Source: an uncultured Alphaproteobacteria bacterium (GTDB taxonomy: Bacteria > Pseudomonadota > Alphaproteobacteria > HIMB59). From it: a DNA stretch of 32,659 nucleotides. The stretch spans positions 1-32,659 of the forward strand of contig CABZPR010000013.1 in NCBI GenBank assembly GCA_902527545.1, given 5' to 3'. A program made the position numbers and the translations under genes. Below the pieces are notes generated by a model. It saw nothing but the letters and a program-made list of their open reading frames with translations. It was not told the DNA's origin and searched no databases. How positions within the stretch are numbered: the first letter of the stretch is position 1; each line of letters begins with the position of its first letter. Positions 15,582-26,717 of this stretch are shown here, piece by piece.

Positions 15582-16845
15582 TGAAAAAGATAAAGTTTTT
15601 CAAAACCTTCATGGTTTTCAAGAACCCTTTATAGAGGGAGCTTTAAAAAGAGGTTCCTGGTCAAACACAAAAGAAATTTTGTCTAAAGATCAAAATGATA
15701 TTATCGAATTAGTTAAATCCAGTCAGTTAAGAGGAAGAGGTGGAGCTGGATTTTCTACAGGTCTTAAATGGTCATTTATGCCAAAGAATACTGGTAAACA
15801 GCATTATTTGGTTGTGAATGCTGATGAGTCAGAACCTGGTACTTGCAAAGATAGAGAAATTATTAGAAATGACCCGCATACTCTTGTAGAAGGGTGCTTG
15901 ATAGCTTCGTACGCAATTCAAGCAACTAAATGCTACATATATATAAGGGGAGAATACCATCACGAATATGTCCAATTAGAAAAGGCAATTGAAGAGGCAT
16001 ATGAACGAGGCTTTATTGGAAAAAATTCTTGTGGTAGCGGATTTGATTTTGATCTTTATGTTCATAGAGGTGCTGGAGCTTACATATGTGGAGAAGAGAC
16101 AGCTCTTTTAGAGAGTTTAGAAGGAAAAAAAGGACAACCAAGATTAAAACCTCCTTTTCCTGCTGGTGTAGGTTTGTATGGCATGCCGACAACTATTAAC
16201 AATGTGGAGTCAATCGCAGTAGTTCCAACTATTTTAAGAAAAGGCCCAGATTGGTTTAAGTCAATTGGCGCTGAAAATAATACAGGCACAAAAATTTTTT
16301 GCATATCTGGTAACGTTAATAAACCATGCACAATAGAAGAGGAAATGGGAATACCACTTAAAGAATTAGTTGAAAAGCATTGTGATGGAGTTGAGGGAGG
16401 ATGGGATAATTTAAAGGCGATAGTACCAGGAGGTTCTAGTACCCCAATGCTTCCAAAAAATATTTGTGAGTCAGTTCTGATGAATTTTGATGATCTAAAA
16501 GCTAATGGCTCAGGTTTAGGTACAGCAGGAGTGATTGTTGTTAACAAGAATAATGATATTGCTGAGGTAATTGAGAGATTTGCTCACTTTTACAAGCATG
16601 AAAGTTGTGGTCAATGTACACCTTGTAGAGAAGGAACAGGCTGGATGCATAGAATGATGCAGAGATTAGTTAGAGGAGAGATTTCTCCTGAACAAATAGA
16701 GCTTTTAGAAAATGTTACAAAGCAAGTAGAGGGTCATACTATCTGCGCTTTAGGAGATGCAGCAGCTTGGCCTATACAAGGACTCATTAAAAATTTTAAA
16801 TCAGAGTTAATAAGTAAATACAATAAAAAGTTAAAAGCTTCATGA
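15574..16845 (+). CDS. nuoF: NADH-quinone oxidoreductase subunit F
   Basis: Complex I 51-kDa homologue, 423 residues, binding NADH, FMN and cluster N3, where NADH is oxidised. [19 protein letters not shown] and [19 protein letters not shown] are the NADH/FMN motifs. [15 protein letters not shown] followed by HTICALGD supplies the four cysteines of N3. ATG 15574 gives [14 protein letters not shown], matching the usual alphaproteobacterial N-terminus (ML-x-D-K-D-R-I-F). The in-frame ATG 15535, with GAGGG upstream, would add 13 residues and cannot be ruled out. It overlaps nuoE by 8 bases and nuoG by 4. Confidence 0.95.
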   Translation: MLNEKDKVFQNLHGFQEPFIEGALKRGSWSNTKEILSKDQNDIIELVKSSQLRGRGGAGFSTGLKWSFMPKNTGKQHYLVVNADESEPGTCKDREIIRNDPHTLVEGCLIASYAIQATKCYIYIRGEYHHEYVQLEKAIEEAYERGFIGKNSCGSGFDFDLYVHRGAGAYICGEETALLESLEGKKGQPRLKPPFPAGVGLYGMPTTINNVESIAVVPTILRKGPDWFKSIGAENNTGTKIFCISGNVNKPCTIEEEMGIPLKELVEKHCDGVEGGWDNLKAIVPGGSSTPMLPKNICESVLMNFDDLKANGSGLGTAGVIVVNKNNDIAEVIERFAHFYKHESCGQCTPCREGTGWMHRMMQRLVRGEISPEQIELLENVTKQVEGHTICALGDAAAWPIQGLIKNFKSELISKYNKKLKAS

Positions 16846-18875
16846 GTGACGATCTAATAAATATTAAAGTTAATCAAAAAGAAATTCAGGTAGATAAAAA
16901 TCTGACTGTGATGCAAGCCTGTGAAATTGCTGGTGAAGAAATTCCAAGATTTTGCTATCACGACAAACTCTCTATAGCTGGTAACTGTAGAATGTGTTTA
17001 GTAGAAATTGAAAAAGCTCCAAAATTAGTGTCTTCCTGCACTATGCCTCTAATGGATGGCATGTCGATAATCACCAATTCTGAAAAAGTAAATGCAGGTA
17101 GAAAAGGTGTAATGGAGTTTTTGTTAATTAATCACCCCTTAGATTGCCCAATATGTGATCAAGGTGGAGAATGCGATTTACAGGATCAGGCAATGTACTA
17201 CGGTTTCGACAAATCAAGATATAAAGAGAATAAAAGGGCTGTTGATAATAAAAATATGGGACCTCTGGTAAACACTATAATGACTAGATGCATCCATTGC
17301 ACTAGGTGTGTGAGATTTGCCACTGAAGTAGCAGGAGTTCCAGAATTAGGTATGTTAGGTAGGGGAGAGAATGCAGAAATTACCACTTACCTTGAACAAT
17401 CAATCACTTCAGAGCTTTCAGGTAACGTAATTGATTTATGCCCTGTAGGAGCACTTACGAGTAAGCCATATCAATTTAAAGCGCGTCCTTGGGAGTTAAA
17501 ACGTACAGACTCAATCGATATCTTCGATAGTGTTGGTTCTAATATCAGAGTCGATAGTAGAGCGGAGGAGATTTTAAGAGTTACACCAAGAACAAATGAA
17601 TACATAAATGAAGAGTGGATATCAGATAAAGTTCGATTTAACTATGATGGTTATTACCAACAAAGAATTGACACACCCTATATTAAAGAAGACCAAAAAT
17701 TATCAATATCAAATTGGGATGAGTCATTAAAAGTTTTAAAAGATAAATTAAAAACTTTAAAACCATTAGCTTTGATTGGTGAGCACGTAGATTTAGAAAC
17801 CGGATATGCAATCAAAAAATTTATGTCAAATTATGGTAAAGACAATGTGGAGTGCCGAACTGATAATCATACTATCCTAGAAAGTTTAGATAGTTATCGT
17901 TTTAACACACCTTTGAACGATATAGAAAATTCAGATTTAATTATACTTGTAGGAACAAACCCAAAAATAGAAACACCAATTATAAATCATAAGATATTTA
18001 AAGCTTACAATAATGATGCAAAAGTATTTAACATTGGTGAAAATATATCTTTGAACTATAAAACAGAGTATCTAGGAGAGAGTTTATCAAGTTTAAATAA
18101 TGAAAATCTAATCAAAGCATTAAAAAAATCTAGTAACCCTCTTATGATTATTGGCTCTGCTTTTTTAAATAAAATTAAAAATATTAAAACTTTAAAATCT
18201 ATTTTTTCATATGCTGATAAATACAAAGTTATTACAAAAGAAAAAAATAATCTAAATTTTTTAAATCCATATGCCTCACGTGTCGGCCAATTGATTATAG
18301 GCAATACTACTAATAACCTTTGTGAGCCGTTTTCTAATTTAAAAAAAGATAATTTTAAATTAGTTCTTTCTTTTGGTTCAGAACATATTGCCAACCAGCA
18401 ATTCAATAACTGTTTTAAAGTTTATTTTGGCCATCATGGTGATGATGGAGCGATGGGGTCTGATATTGTTTTGCCAACCCCTCTTTATACAGAGAAAAAT
18501 GGTACTTTTGTAAATATTGAAGGCAGACCTCAAGAAGCAAAAAAATGCCACAATCCAATTGGATCCGCCAAAGAAGAGTGGTCGATACTAAAAAAACTAT
18601 CAGATGAATTATCTTTTGAATTTATCCCAAATACATTTGATCAATTAAGATCTGAGTTATTTGACAAATACCCAGTCCTGTCTGATTATCATGAAATTAT
18701 TACTGTTGAAAATTCAACTTCAATTACACCAGATATTGAATTTGAAGATTGTAAGGCAGAATATCCTGTAAGTAATTTTTATATGTCAGATGTGATTTCA
18801 AAAAATTCTGTCACTATGGCCAAATGTGTTGAGGAAATAATCTCAACCCCATCTCTTTTGGAGAAATCAGCATAA
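16842..18875 (+). CDS. nuoG: NADH-quinone oxidoreductase subunit G
   Basis: Large iron-sulfur subunit of the complex I NADH module (75-kDa homologue), 677 residues. The N-terminal ferredoxin domain has Cys in [22 protein letters not shown] and SSCTMP for the 2Fe-2S cluster N1b. The next domain has [21 protein letters not shown] and [10 protein letters not shown], then [14 protein letters not shown], giving the ligands of N4 and N5. The rest is a molybdopterin-oxidoreductase-like domain without an obvious catalytic role, as usual; it is the least conserved part here and is rich in Lys/Asn. It overlaps nuoF by 4 bases and nuoH by 1. Length is normal for alphaproteobacteria. Confidence 0.95.
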   Translation: MSDDLINIKVNQKEIQVDKNLTVMQACEIAGEEIPRFCYHDKLSIAGNCRMCLVEIEKAPKLVSSCTMPLMDGMSIITNSEKVNAGRKGVMEFLLINHPLDCPICDQGGECDLQDQAMYYGFDKSRYKENKRAVDNKNMGPLVNTIMTRCIHCTRCVRFATEVAGVPELGMLGRGENAEITTYLEQSITSELSGNVIDLCPVGALTSKPYQFKARPWELKRTDSIDIFDSVGSNIRVDSRAEEILRVTPRTNEYINEEWISDKVRFNYDGYYQQRIDTPYIKEDQKLSISNWDESLKVLKDKLKTLKPLALIGEHVDLETGYAIKKFMSNYGKDNVECRTDNHTILESLDSYRFNTPLNDIENSDLIILVGTNPKIETPIINHKIFKAYNNDAKVFNIGENISLNYKTEYLGESLSSLNNENLIKALKKSSNPLMIIGSAFLNKIKNIKTLKSIFSYADKYKVITKEKNNLNFLNPYASRVGQLIIGNTTNNLCEPFSNLKKDNFKLVLSFGSEHIANQQFNNCFKVYFGHHGDDGAMGSDIVLPTPLYTEKNGTFVNIEGRPQEAKKCHNPIGSAKEEWSILKKLSDELSFEFIPNTFDQLRSELFDKYPVLSDYHEIITVENSTSITPDIEFEDCKAEYPVSNFYMSDVISKNSVTMAKCVEEIISTPSLLEKSA

Positions 18876-19873
18876 TGACAAGTTTATCCCTTGAGTTAAC
18901 AATTGGTATTTTAAAAATATTTAGTTTCGTTGTTCCTGTCTTAGTTTCTGTTGCGTTATTAGTGTACTTAGAAAGAAAAGTGCTTGGTGCTGTTCAATTA
19001 AGAAAAGGCCCTAACGTTGTTGGACCATTTGGAATACTCCAGAGTTTTGCTGATGTCTTAAAATTACTTACTAAGGAGAATTTACTTCCCTCTAGCTCAA
19101 ACAAGTTCCTCTTTATCTTTGCACCTATGCTTACTTTAATATTAAGTTTAATAGCTTGGGCTGTTATCCCAATTAGCTCTACTTATGTTATAGCAAATAT
19201 AAATATAGGTATTCTATATTTGTTCGCTGTGTCATCTTTTGGTGTTTATGGGGTCATTATTGCTGGTTGGGCTAGTAATTCTAAGTATCCATTTTTAGGG
19301 GCATTGAGATCAGCTGCTCAGATGATTTCTTATGAAGTATCAATAGGTTTTGTAATCATAACAGTTTTAATTTGTGTCGGCTCATTAAATTTAATTGATA
19401 TTGTAGAGAGTCAAAAGAATATGTGGTTTGCCATACCACTGTTACCTATGTTTGTTATATTTATAATTTCAGCATTAGCTGAAACAAATAGACTCCCATT
19501 TGATTTGCCTGAAGATGAAGCCACATTAGTTGCAGGTTTTTTTACCGAATACTCATCAATATCATTTGGATTATTTTTTTTAGCAGAATACGCCAACATG
19601 ATTTTAATGAGTTCCCTAACTGTAATTTTATTTTTAGGAGGTTGGTACCCTCCAATAGATATCTTCCCTTTAAATGCAATACCTGGAATATTTTGGTTTG
19701 TAATTAAAGTATTTTTAATTCTTTTTGTGTTTTTATGGGTCAGAGCAACTTTTCCTAGATATAGGTATGACCAACTTATGCGACTTGGCTGGAAAATCTT
19801 TCTACCTTTTACTTTGATTTGGGTAGTTATTACATCTGCATTTTTATTTTACTTTGGATTATTACCTAACTAA
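18875..19873 (+). CDS. nuoH: NADH-quinone oxidoreductase subunit H
   Basis: Membrane subunit (ND1 homologue), 332 residues with about eight or nine transmembrane helices, linking the peripheral arm to the proton-pumping arm and lining the quinone tunnel. Signatures are [56 protein letters not shown] and [14 protein letters not shown]. The acidic loop ([17 protein letters not shown]) is intact. The start ATG overlaps the nuoG stop by one base, and nuoI follows two bases after its stop. Confidence 0.97.
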   Translation: MTSLSLELTIGILKIFSFVVPVLVSVALLVYLERKVLGAVQLRKGPNVVGPFGILQSFADVLKLLTKENLLPSSSNKFLFIFAPMLTLILSLIAWAVIPISSTYVIANINIGILYLFAVSSFGVYGVIIAGWASNSKYPFLGALRSAAQMISYEVSIGFVIITVLICVGSLNLIDIVESQKNMWFAIPLLPMFVIFIISALAETNRLPFDLPEDEATLVAGFFTEYSSISFGLFFLAEYANMILMSSLTVILFLGGWYPPIDIFPLNAIPGIFWFVIKVFLILFVFLWVRATFPRYRYDQLMRLGWKIFLPFTLIWVVITSAFLFYFGLLPN

Positions 19874-19875
19874 CA

Positions 19876-20364
19876 ATGACAACACTAATTAAATACATAA
19901 AATCCTTTACTCTCTTCGAATTAATGAAAGGTTTGAAACTAACGATCACCTATTTTTTTAAGCCAAAAGTTACTCTTAATTACCCTAATCAAAAAGGCCC
20001 TATTAGTCCACGTTTTAGGGGAGAACATGCTTTGAGAAGATACCCCAATGGTGAGGAAAGATGTATAGCATGTAAGTTATGTGAAGCAGTTTGCCCTGCG
20101 CAAGCTATAACCATCGAAGCAGAACCAAAACCTGACGGAAGTAGAAGAACTACACGATATGACATTGACATGACCAAGTGTATTTATTGTGGTTTATGCG
20201 AAGAGGCATGTCCAGTAGATGCAATTGTTGAAGGACCCAATTTTGAGTATGCTACTGAAACAAGAGAAGAATTACTTTATGATAAGGAAAAGCTTTTACG
20301 AAACGGTGATATATGGGAAAAACAAATTAGTGAAAATCTTAAAAGGGACAGCAAATATAGATAA
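19876..20364 (+). CDS. nuoI: NADH-quinone oxidoreductase subunit I
   Basis: Ferredoxin-like subunit (TYKY homologue), 162 residues, carrying clusters N6a and N6b that pass electrons to N2. The two 4Fe-4S motifs are [16 protein letters not shown] and [16 protein letters not shown], both complete. [15 protein letters not shown] before the first motif, and [19 protein letters not shown] after the second, are family-specific. The stop shares one base with the nuoJ start. Full length. Confidence 0.96.
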   Translation: MTTLIKYIKSFTLFELMKGLKLTITYFFKPKVTLNYPNQKGPISPRFRGEHALRRYPNGEERCIACKLCEAVCPAQAITIEAEPKPDGSRRTTRYDIDMTKCIYCGLCEEACPVDAIVEGPNFEYATETREELLYDKEKLLRNGDIWEKQISENLKRDSKYR

Positions 20365-20963
20365 TGTTTCTTGTTGGCTCTTTTTTTTTGTTCGCAGCAT
20401 TTTTGATCACCACATGTATATTTGTTATATTTTCAAAAAACCCAGTTAACTCTGTACTCTTTCTTGTATTAGCTTTTCTTAATTCTACATTTCTTTTTAT
20501 TCTTATTGGTGCAGAGTTCGTTGGTATTATTCTTGCGATCGTATATATAGGAGCAGTAGCTATACTATTTCTTTTTGTTGTGATGATGCTTGATATTCAA
20601 ATCACAACTTTAATGTTTAATATTAAAAGATATATACCTCTTGCATTACTTTTTGCTGGTATAATTTTAGCTGAAATAATCTATTTAACTGTATTTAAAA
20701 CTTCAAAAGATAATTTAGACACTTTTATTATATCCAAAAATAATACTGAGCAAATTGGAGATGTACTTTATACAGAGTATTTTATTGATTTTCAGTTAAG
20801 CGGTATAGTTTTGCTACTTGCTATGATTGGCGCAATTGTTTTAACACATGTGTATAGACCAACTATCAAAAGACAAAACATAGAAAGTCAAAACTCAACT
20901 ACAGCCGAAGATAGAGTAAAACTAGTAAAAATTAAGTCTGGTGAAGGTATTAAAGATGACTAG
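20364..20963 (+). CDS. nuoJ: NADH-quinone oxidoreductase subunit J
   Basis: Membrane subunit (ND6 homologue), 199 residues with five predicted membrane segments, forming part of the link between the quinone site and the pumping subunits. NPVNSVLFLVLAFLNSTFLF and the helix EFVGIILAIVYIGAVAILFLFVVMML are diagnostic; the latter contains the conserved pi-bulge region of ND6. The C-terminus is a polar cytoplasmic tail overlapping nuoK by 8 bases. Normal length for alphaproteobacteria. Confidence 0.94.
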   Translation: MFLVGSFFLFAAFLITTCIFVIFSKNPVNSVLFLVLAFLNSTFLFILIGAEFVGIILAIVYIGAVAILFLFVVMMLDIQITTLMFNIKRYIPLALLFAGIILAEIIYLTVFKTSKDNLDTFIISKNNTEQIGDVLYTEYFIDFQLSGIVLLLAMIGAIVLTHVYRPTIKRQNIESQNSTTAEDRVKLVKIKSGEGIKDD

Positions 20964-21267
20964 CCTTACGTATAATCATTTCTTCATACTTTCTTTAATT
21001 GTTTTTATTATTGGGTGCTTTGGATTATTTTTAAACAGAAGAAATATGATCCTAATTTTAATGTGTATTGAAATTATATTATTGGCTGCAAATATTAATT
21101 TTGTATCAGCTTCGGTTTTTTTAAATGATATTAATGGTCAGGTATTCTCCATTTTTATTTTAACCATTGCCGCTGCAGAAGCAGCGATTGGCCTTGCTAT
21201 ATTAGTAATTTATTTCAGAAATAAGGGAGAGATTGATATTACTCAAATCAACCAACTAAAAGATTAA
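20956..21267 (+). CDS. nuoK: NADH-quinone oxidoreductase subunit K
   Basis: Small membrane subunit (ND4L homologue), 103 residues with three helices, part of the proton pathway. Conserved membrane glutamates are in MCIEIILLAANINFV and TIAAAEAAIGLAILV. I use ATG 20956 (MTSLTYNHFF) because it gives the usual short N-tail. The in-frame extension to 20941 only reads the nuoJ tail. It overlaps nuoJ by 8 bases and nuoL by 1. Confidence 0.95.
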   Translation: MTSLTYNHFFILSLIVFIIGCFGLFLNRRNMILILMCIEIILLAANINFVSASVFLNDINGQVFSIFILTIAAAEAAIGLAILVIYFRNKGEIDITQINQLKD

Positions 21268-23183
21268 TGTTAAGTTATAAATTACTTTTTTTTCTTCCTC
21301 TAATTTCAACTATTTTCACATATCCTTTTGGAGTGTTATTAGGTGAAAAAACTGCTCAATATTTCTCATCTACTCTAATATCTATAGCAGCTGTTTTAAG
21401 TTGGTTCTTATTTATCAGTTTTTCTAGTTCATCATCATCAGAAATTATAATTCCTGTCCTAGAGTGGTTTTTTGTTTCTGGTCAATTCTTTAATTGGGGA
21501 ATTTCTGTAAATTCTCTCACTCTTTTGATGTTAACACTTGTTCTCACAGTTTCTGCATTGGTTCATATTTATTCAATTGAGTACATGTCTCATGATAATT
21601 CAAAAGTGAGGTTCATGACTTATTTGAGTCTATTTACATTTTGTATGGTTGCCTTAGTTGTAAGTGATAATTTAATTCAGTTATTTTTTGGTTGGGAGGG
21701 AGTTGGTTTAGCCTCTTATTTATTAATAGGTTTCTGGCATCATAAGAAGTCCGCAAATTTAGCTGCAATGAAAGCTTTTTTAGTAAACAGAGTTGCAGAT
21801 TTTGGATTTCTTATTGGTATTGCAACTCTCTATATATTTTTAGATACATTGTCTATTAATGAAATAATTGCAGGGAAAGAAAAATTATTAAGTTATAAAA
21901 TTAATTTTTTAGGATTTGAAATTAATGCATTAGTTTTTTCTTGTTTTTTTCTTTTCATAGGTGCTATGGGTAAATCTGCTCAGTTTGGCTTTCATACGTG
22001 GTTACCTGATGCTATGGAGGGACCCACACCTGTCTCAGCTTTAATTCATGCAGCAACAATGGTAACAGCTGGTGTTTTCTTGACTGTAAGATTTTCTGAA
22101 CTAATGGTCATGTCTGACCACATAATGACTTTTGTTTTAGTAATAGGTCTATTAACAGCATTCTTCGCTGCATCAGTTGGCTTTTTTCAAAAAGATATAA
22201 AAAAGGTAATAGCTTATTCTACTTGTAGTCAATTGGGTTTTATGTTCGTGGCTTGTGGTTTAGGTGCATTTAATATTGCAATTTTTCATTTAATAACACA
22301 TGGTTATTTTAAGGCATTACTCTTTTTATCTTCAGGGTCTGTTATTCATGGTGTTCACGATGAACAAGATATGGATAAGATGGGAAATCTTTTTTCAAAG
22401 ATGAAAATCACTGCAGTAATGATGTGGATAGGTACCCTGGCTATAATAGGTTTTCCATATTCATCAGGTTACTTTTCAAAGGACCTAATTTTAAGTTCAT
22501 CATTTAATTTAATTAGTTTAGGCCCATTGGTTTATGTAATTTTAGCTATAGTCTCTGCCATGACCGCATTTTACTCTTTCAGACTCATATTTAAGGTTTT
22601 TCATGGCAATTATAATGGATCATATGATTATGAAAAAATTCATGAATCCGGTCCTTTTATTTTAGTACCGTTATTATTACTTTCTGCAGGAGCGATACTA
22701 GCAGGCTACTTTCTAAACGATTTATTAGCTGGGTATGACTCAAAAAATTTTTGGAACGGAATAATTTTTTTGACTCAAGATAAGCAATATTACTCCTCTT
22801 TTTATCCAATTTTATCAAAAACTTTAGTTGCTTTTGGAGTAGGTTTGGCAGTTTATTATTATGGATATAATTTAAATAAACTTACTGACTTAAAAAAACG
22901 TTTTCACTCAATCTATAATTTTATTTTGAACAAATGGTATTTTGATGAACTTTATAACAAAATTTTTGTTTTACCACTTTACAATTTAGGTAAGTTTTTA
23001 TGGACTAAAATAGACCAAGGTATAATTGATAAGTATTTACCGAATGGAAGTGCTTCAATAGTTTCTACAATTTCAAAAGCATTTAAAAGGATTCAAACTG
23101 GGTATATTTTTGATTACACTTTTATAATAATTTCTGGTTTCACACTCTTTATAACTATCATTTTTTATATATCCATAACCTAA
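21267..23183 (+). CDS. nuoL: NADH-quinone oxidoreductase subunit L
   Basis: Distal antiporter-like proton-pumping subunit (ND5 homologue), 638 residues with about 15-16 membrane helices and the long lateral helix near the C-terminus. FFGWEGVGLASYLLIGFW contains the key membrane glutamate. AMGKSAQFGFHTWLPDAMEGPTPVSALIHAATMVTAG is the broken-helix lysine region. GYFKALLFLSSGSVIHGVHDEQDM and GFPYSSGYFSKD are further signatures. The stop is one base before the nuoM start. Complete. Confidence 0.97.
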   Translation: MLSYKLLFFLPLISTIFTYPFGVLLGEKTAQYFSSTLISIAAVLSWFLFISFSSSSSSEIIIPVLEWFFVSGQFFNWGISVNSLTLLMLTLVLTVSALVHIYSIEYMSHDNSKVRFMTYLSLFTFCMVALVVSDNLIQLFFGWEGVGLASYLLIGFWHHKKSANLAAMKAFLVNRVADFGFLIGIATLYIFLDTLSINEIIAGKEKLLSYKINFLGFEINALVFSCFFLFIGAMGKSAQFGFHTWLPDAMEGPTPVSALIHAATMVTAGVFLTVRFSELMVMSDHIMTFVLVIGLLTAFFAASVGFFQKDIKKVIAYSTCSQLGFMFVACGLGAFNIAIFHLITHGYFKALLFLSSGSVIHGVHDEQDMDKMGNLFSKMKITAVMMWIGTLAIIGFPYSSGYFSKDLILSSSFNLISLGPLVYVILAIVSAMTAFYSFRLIFKVFHGNYNGSYDYEKIHESGPFILVPLLLLSAGAILAGYFLNDLLAGYDSKNFWNGIIFLTQDKQYYSSFYPILSKTLVAFGVGLAVYYYGYNLNKLTDLKKRFHSIYNFILNKWYFDELYNKIFVLPLYNLGKFLWTKIDQGIIDKYLPNGSASIVSTISKAFKRIQTGYIFDYTFIIISGFTLFITIIFYISIT

Positions 23184-23184
23184 T

Positions 23185-24639
23185 ATGAGCTTCCCAATAT
23201 TATCAATGTTAATTTTAACACCCATAATAGGTGCTTTAACGCTTTCATTATCAAGTAGTGCACAACTTAAAAACAAAACTATTTTTCTATCAGGATTATG
23301 GATAACTATAGGTGAATTTCTTCTTAGTTTATTATTACCAATTTTTTATGATAAATCCAAAAATGGTTATCAATTTACAGAGTTTCATACCTGGTTTGAT
23401 AAATTTGATATAAATTACTATGTTGGAGTTGATGGTGTTTCAATACCACTTATATTACTAACCACATTCTTAATACCTATTTGTTTATTGTGCTCTATAA
23501 ACTCTATTCAAAATAGAGCCAAAGAATTTGTTATTTATTTTTTATTGCTTGAGAGTTTTATTATAGGTGTATTTGTTAGTATCGATCTTGTAATCTTTTA
23601 TGTCTTTTTTGAGGCGGTTTTAATCCCAATGTTTTTAATAATTGGAATTTGGGGAGGAGAAAATAGACTTTATGCTACTTTCAAGTTCTTTCTATACACA
23701 CTTGCAGGATCTGTTTTAATGTTACTTGCAATTATTTATATCATTTCTAATGTGAAATCAGGTAATATTGAGTTAATTTCAGATTTTACATTTGATCAAC
23801 AGATTGAGTTAATTCTTTTTTTATGTTTCTTCGCCTCTTTTGCAGTAAAAGTACCAATGTTTCCTTTTCATACATGGTTACCTGATGCTCATGTTCAAGC
23901 ACCTACAAGTGGATCAGTAATTTTAGCTGGTGTGCTTCTTAAGTTAGGTGCGTACGGTTTTATTAGACTATCTTTACCTTTTTTTGAGTATGCCTCAATT
24001 TATTTTCAACCAATGATTTTTGCACTAAGTTGCGTGGCTATTGTTTACACCTCAATTGTAGCTCTTAGACAATTAGATATGAAAAAAATGATTGCCTATT
24101 CCTCAGTTGCTCATATGGGATTTGTAACCATTGGAATTTTCACTTTAACTCAAGATGGAATTAACGGTGCATATTTTCAAATGATAAGTCATGGAATAGT
24201 TTCTGCAGCATTATTTTTAATAGTTGGTGTGGTATACGAAAGACATCACACCAGAATGATATCTGATTATAGTGGTGTAACAAATGTTATGCCTAAATAT
24301 TCATTCTTTTTTATGATTTTTATGCTTTCATCTGTGGGCCTTCCTGGGACTAGTGGCTTTGTTGGAGAGTTCTTGGTTATTATGTCAACTATAAGTGTAA
24401 GTGTTTATCTTACTTTTTTTACTGCTATTGGAGTAATCTTAGGAGCGTCATACATGCTCTTATTGTACAAAAATATTAATTTTGGAGATTTAAAATCAGA
24501 TATTAAGCAATTAACTGATTTAACAAAGATTGAAATTTTCTATTTCTCTTGTTTAGCATTTCTCACAATGCTTTTAGGAATTTATCCAAAACTTTTATTT
24601 GAGATGATAAACAAGAGTATTTCCTTAAGTATAATATAA
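23185..24639 (+). CDS. nuoM: NADH-quinone oxidoreductase subunit M
   Basis: Antiporter-like proton-pumping subunit (ND4 homologue), 484 residues and about 14 helices. Signatures are YVFFEAVLIPMFLIIGIWGG (essential glutamate), FAVKVPMFPFHTWLPDAHVQAPTSGSVILAGVLLKLGAYG (lysine and broken helix) and MKKMIAYSSVAHMGF. Length and helix pattern are normal. It shares one base with the nuoN start. Confidence 0.97.
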   Translation: MSFPILSMLILTPIIGALTLSLSSSAQLKNKTIFLSGLWITIGEFLLSLLLPIFYDKSKNGYQFTEFHTWFDKFDINYYVGVDGVSIPLILLTTFLIPICLLCSINSIQNRAKEFVIYFLLLESFIIGVFVSIDLVIFYVFFEAVLIPMFLIIGIWGGENRLYATFKFFLYTLAGSVLMLLAIIYIISNVKSGNIELISDFTFDQQIELILFLCFFASFAVKVPMFPFHTWLPDAHVQAPTSGSVILAGVLLKLGAYGFIRLSLPFFEYASIYFQPMIFALSCVAIVYTSIVALRQLDMKKMIAYSSVAHMGFVTIGIFTLTQDGINGAYFQMISHGIVSAALFLIVGVVYERHHTRMISDYSGVTNVMPKYSFFFMIFMLSSVGLPGTSGFVGEFLVIMSTISVSVYLTFFTAIGVILGASYMLLLYKNINFGDLKSDIKQLTDLTKIEIFYFSCLAFLTMLLGIYPKLLFEMINKSISLSII

Positions 24640-26027
24640 TGATTAATTTATATCAATTCATACCAGAAATTTTTATTCTATCTTTGATTTTAATAACTTT
24701 ATGTTTTGGATTATTTAACAAGGATAGAGCTATATCTTTAAATACTTTAGGTTTCTTTTTGTTAAGTATATTGCTTTTAAATTTTGGAAAAGATTTTTAT
24801 AGTTCCACAAAATTGTCATTTAATACGATCAATTTATTTGTTTTATCAAAGATTATTTTATCTATTGGCTCAATCGTTTTTATTTTGTTGTTAAAAAGAC
24901 CTTTGAAGAATGAAAATTTATACAGATATGAATATGTGTTATTTATACTTTTTGCTATTCTTGGCTCATTTGTTCTTATTTCTAGTAATAATTTTTTAAC
25001 TGCTTTTATTGGTTTAGAACTTCAATCACTCTCCTTGTATTTGATGGCTGCTTTTAATACTAAAAATTTATCTTCAAATGAAGCAGGTATAAAGTATTTT
25101 TCCCTTGGCGCTTTATCATCAGGATTTCTGCTATTTGGTATTTCAATGATTTATTATGATACAGGGTCTTTTAATATCCAAAACCTCAATAACTTCACTG
25201 CAATAAGTGAAATAGGGTTATCATTAGTTCTTATCTCTTTATTTTTCAAAGTTTCCGCTGCTCCATTTCATATTTGGACACCTGATGTTTACGAAGGATC
25301 TCCAACTATATCCACACTCTTTTTTGCAACTTTACCTAAATTTGCTTCATTAATATTTTTATTCAGGGTTTATCAAGAACTTAACATCTCTGATATCAAA
25401 TCTCTTAATTATATTTTTCAAATGGTATGCGCCATTTCTTTGTTAGTAGGAGTCTATGGAGCCATTACACAAAAAGTTATTAAAAGACTTTTAGCCTTTA
25501 GCTCTATCAACCACATTGGTTTTATGCTTCTTGGAATAATGAGTTACCAATTTATGTCTGAAGGCACATTATTTTTTTACTTGATTATTTATATGATTAC
25601 CACATTTGGTATTTTTGCTGTCTTACTAAACTTGAGAAATGTAGATGGAGAATTTACAAAAATATCTCAGCTCAATGGTTTAAGATACACCTCAAATTCA
25701 AAATCAATAACCTTGTTGGTATTTTTCTTTTCTCTTGCAGGAATACCACCTTTTGCAGGCTTCTTTGCAAAGTTTTTCATACTTTCAGCTTCTATAAATG
25801 ATGGATTTATTTTTTTATCAATTATTGCTGTTTTAAGTTCAGTAATTGCTGCATTCTATTACTTAACAATAATTAAGAATATGTTTTTCAATAAGTCAGA
25901 AATAGAGTTACTAGATGATAATAACAAAATAAGTAAAGTTATCTTTATAGCATCCGGATTAATTATAACTCTATTTTTCATCTATCCAGATCCTTTAATT
26001 AATTTAGTAGATAATCTTTTCAAATAA
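24639..26027 (+). CDS. nuoN: NADH-quinone oxidoreductase subunit N
   Basis: Antiporter-like proton-pumping subunit (ND2 homologue), 462 residues and about 13-14 helices. TAFIGLELQSLSLYLMAAF contains the conserved glutamate. FFKVSAAPFHIWTPDVYEGSP carries the pumping lysine and broken helix. KRLLAFSSINHIGFMLLG and LAGIPPFAGFFAKFFIL complete the pattern. Last of the 14 nuo genes; birA follows after three bases, so the downstream genes may be read through from the nuo promoter. Confidence 0.97.
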   Translation: MINLYQFIPEIFILSLILITLCFGLFNKDRAISLNTLGFFLLSILLLNFGKDFYSSTKLSFNTINLFVLSKIILSIGSIVFILLLKRPLKNENLYRYEYVLFILFAILGSFVLISSNNFLTAFIGLELQSLSLYLMAAFNTKNLSSNEAGIKYFSLGALSSGFLLFGISMIYYDTGSFNIQNLNNFTAISEIGLSLVLISLFFKVSAAPFHIWTPDVYEGSPTISTLFFATLPKFASLIFLFRVYQELNISDIKSLNYIFQMVCAISLLVGVYGAITQKVIKRLLAFSSINHIGFMLLGIMSYQFMSEGTLFFYLIIYMITTFGIFAVLLNLRNVDGEFTKISQLNGLRYTSNSKSITLLVFFFSLAGIPPFAGFFAKFFILSASINDGFIFLSIIAVLSSVIAAFYYLTIIKNMFFNKSEIELLDDNNKISKVIFIASGLIITLFFIYPDPLINLVDNLFK

Positions 26028-26030
26028 AAA

Positions 26031-26717
26031 TTGTATAAAGTTATTTTCGACTCAATTACTTCTACACAAGATGAAATTATAAACTTTAGTAATTATACAA
26101 AAATTTTAAAAAATGATAATTTTTATATTCAATCTTTTAGACAAATTAAAGGCACTGGAAGGGGTAAAAAAAAATGGTTAAGCCCCAAAGGTAATATTTA
26201 TTTAACAATCAATCAAAAATTGAAAGTTTCATATGCCTTAAGAAATAACTTTTATATTTGTTACATAATTCACAAATTTTTTAAATTTAATTATAATATT
26301 AATTTAGACTACAAATGGCCAAATGATTTGTTTTTTAATAATAAAAAAATAATTGGCGTTGTTGTCAAAACAACAATCTTGGGTAAAAAAACTTATCTGA
26401 AAACTGGAATAGGAATAAATATAAATAATTCTCCAATAGTCGACTCAACTTCTTTATTTTACATTATTAATAAAAAAACTAATATTCTTGATTTATCAAA
26501 TGCAATTATTGATTTTATTGAAAATAACTTAACAAATAAAATATCTAATAATAAGTTAGTGAGATATCTTAATAAAAATATGCTAAGGGACTTTAAGTTA
26601 AATCATCCAAATTTTGGAAAAAAAATTATTGAAATATTAACAGTAAATGAAGATTTATCATTAAAGATTAAAATAGATGATGTTACAAAAAATATTTTTT
26701 TTGGAGAACTAATTTGA
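26031..26717 (+). CDS. birA: Biotin--[acetyl-CoA-carboxylase] ligase (no repressor domain)
   Basis: Attaches biotin to the carboxyl carrier protein of acetyl-CoA carboxylase through biotinyl-AMP. The protein has 228 residues, only the catalytic and C-terminal domains; there is no N-terminal winged helix, so it is the non-regulatory class I type. The N-terminal FDSITSTQDEI, the adenylate-binding loop QIKGTGRGKKKWLSP and YKWPNDLFFNNKKIIGVVV, then TGIGININ, are family motifs. The start is TTG 26031; no ATG lies near. The protein is unusually rich in Asn, Lys and Ile, in line with the base composition. It sits between nuoN and coaX, as in many alphaproteobacteria. The last bases overlap the coaX TTG. 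Confidence 0.92.
   Translation: MYKVIFDSITSTQDEIINFSNYTKILKNDNFYIQSFRQIKGTGRGKKKWLSPKGNIYLTINQKLKVSYALRNNFYICYIIHKFFKFNYNINLDYKWPNDLFFNNKKIIGVVVKTTILGKKTYLKTGIGININNSPIVDSTSLFYIINKKTNILDLSNAIIDFIENNLTNKISNNKLVRYLNKNMLRDFKLNHPNFGKKIIEILTVNEDLSLKIKIDDVTKNIFFGELI

Noticed and set aside
16080-16547. Long minus-strand frame (155 codons) opposite nuoF
   Set aside because: Fully within a conserved gene; protein has no recognisable features and is a shadow of nuoF codon bias.
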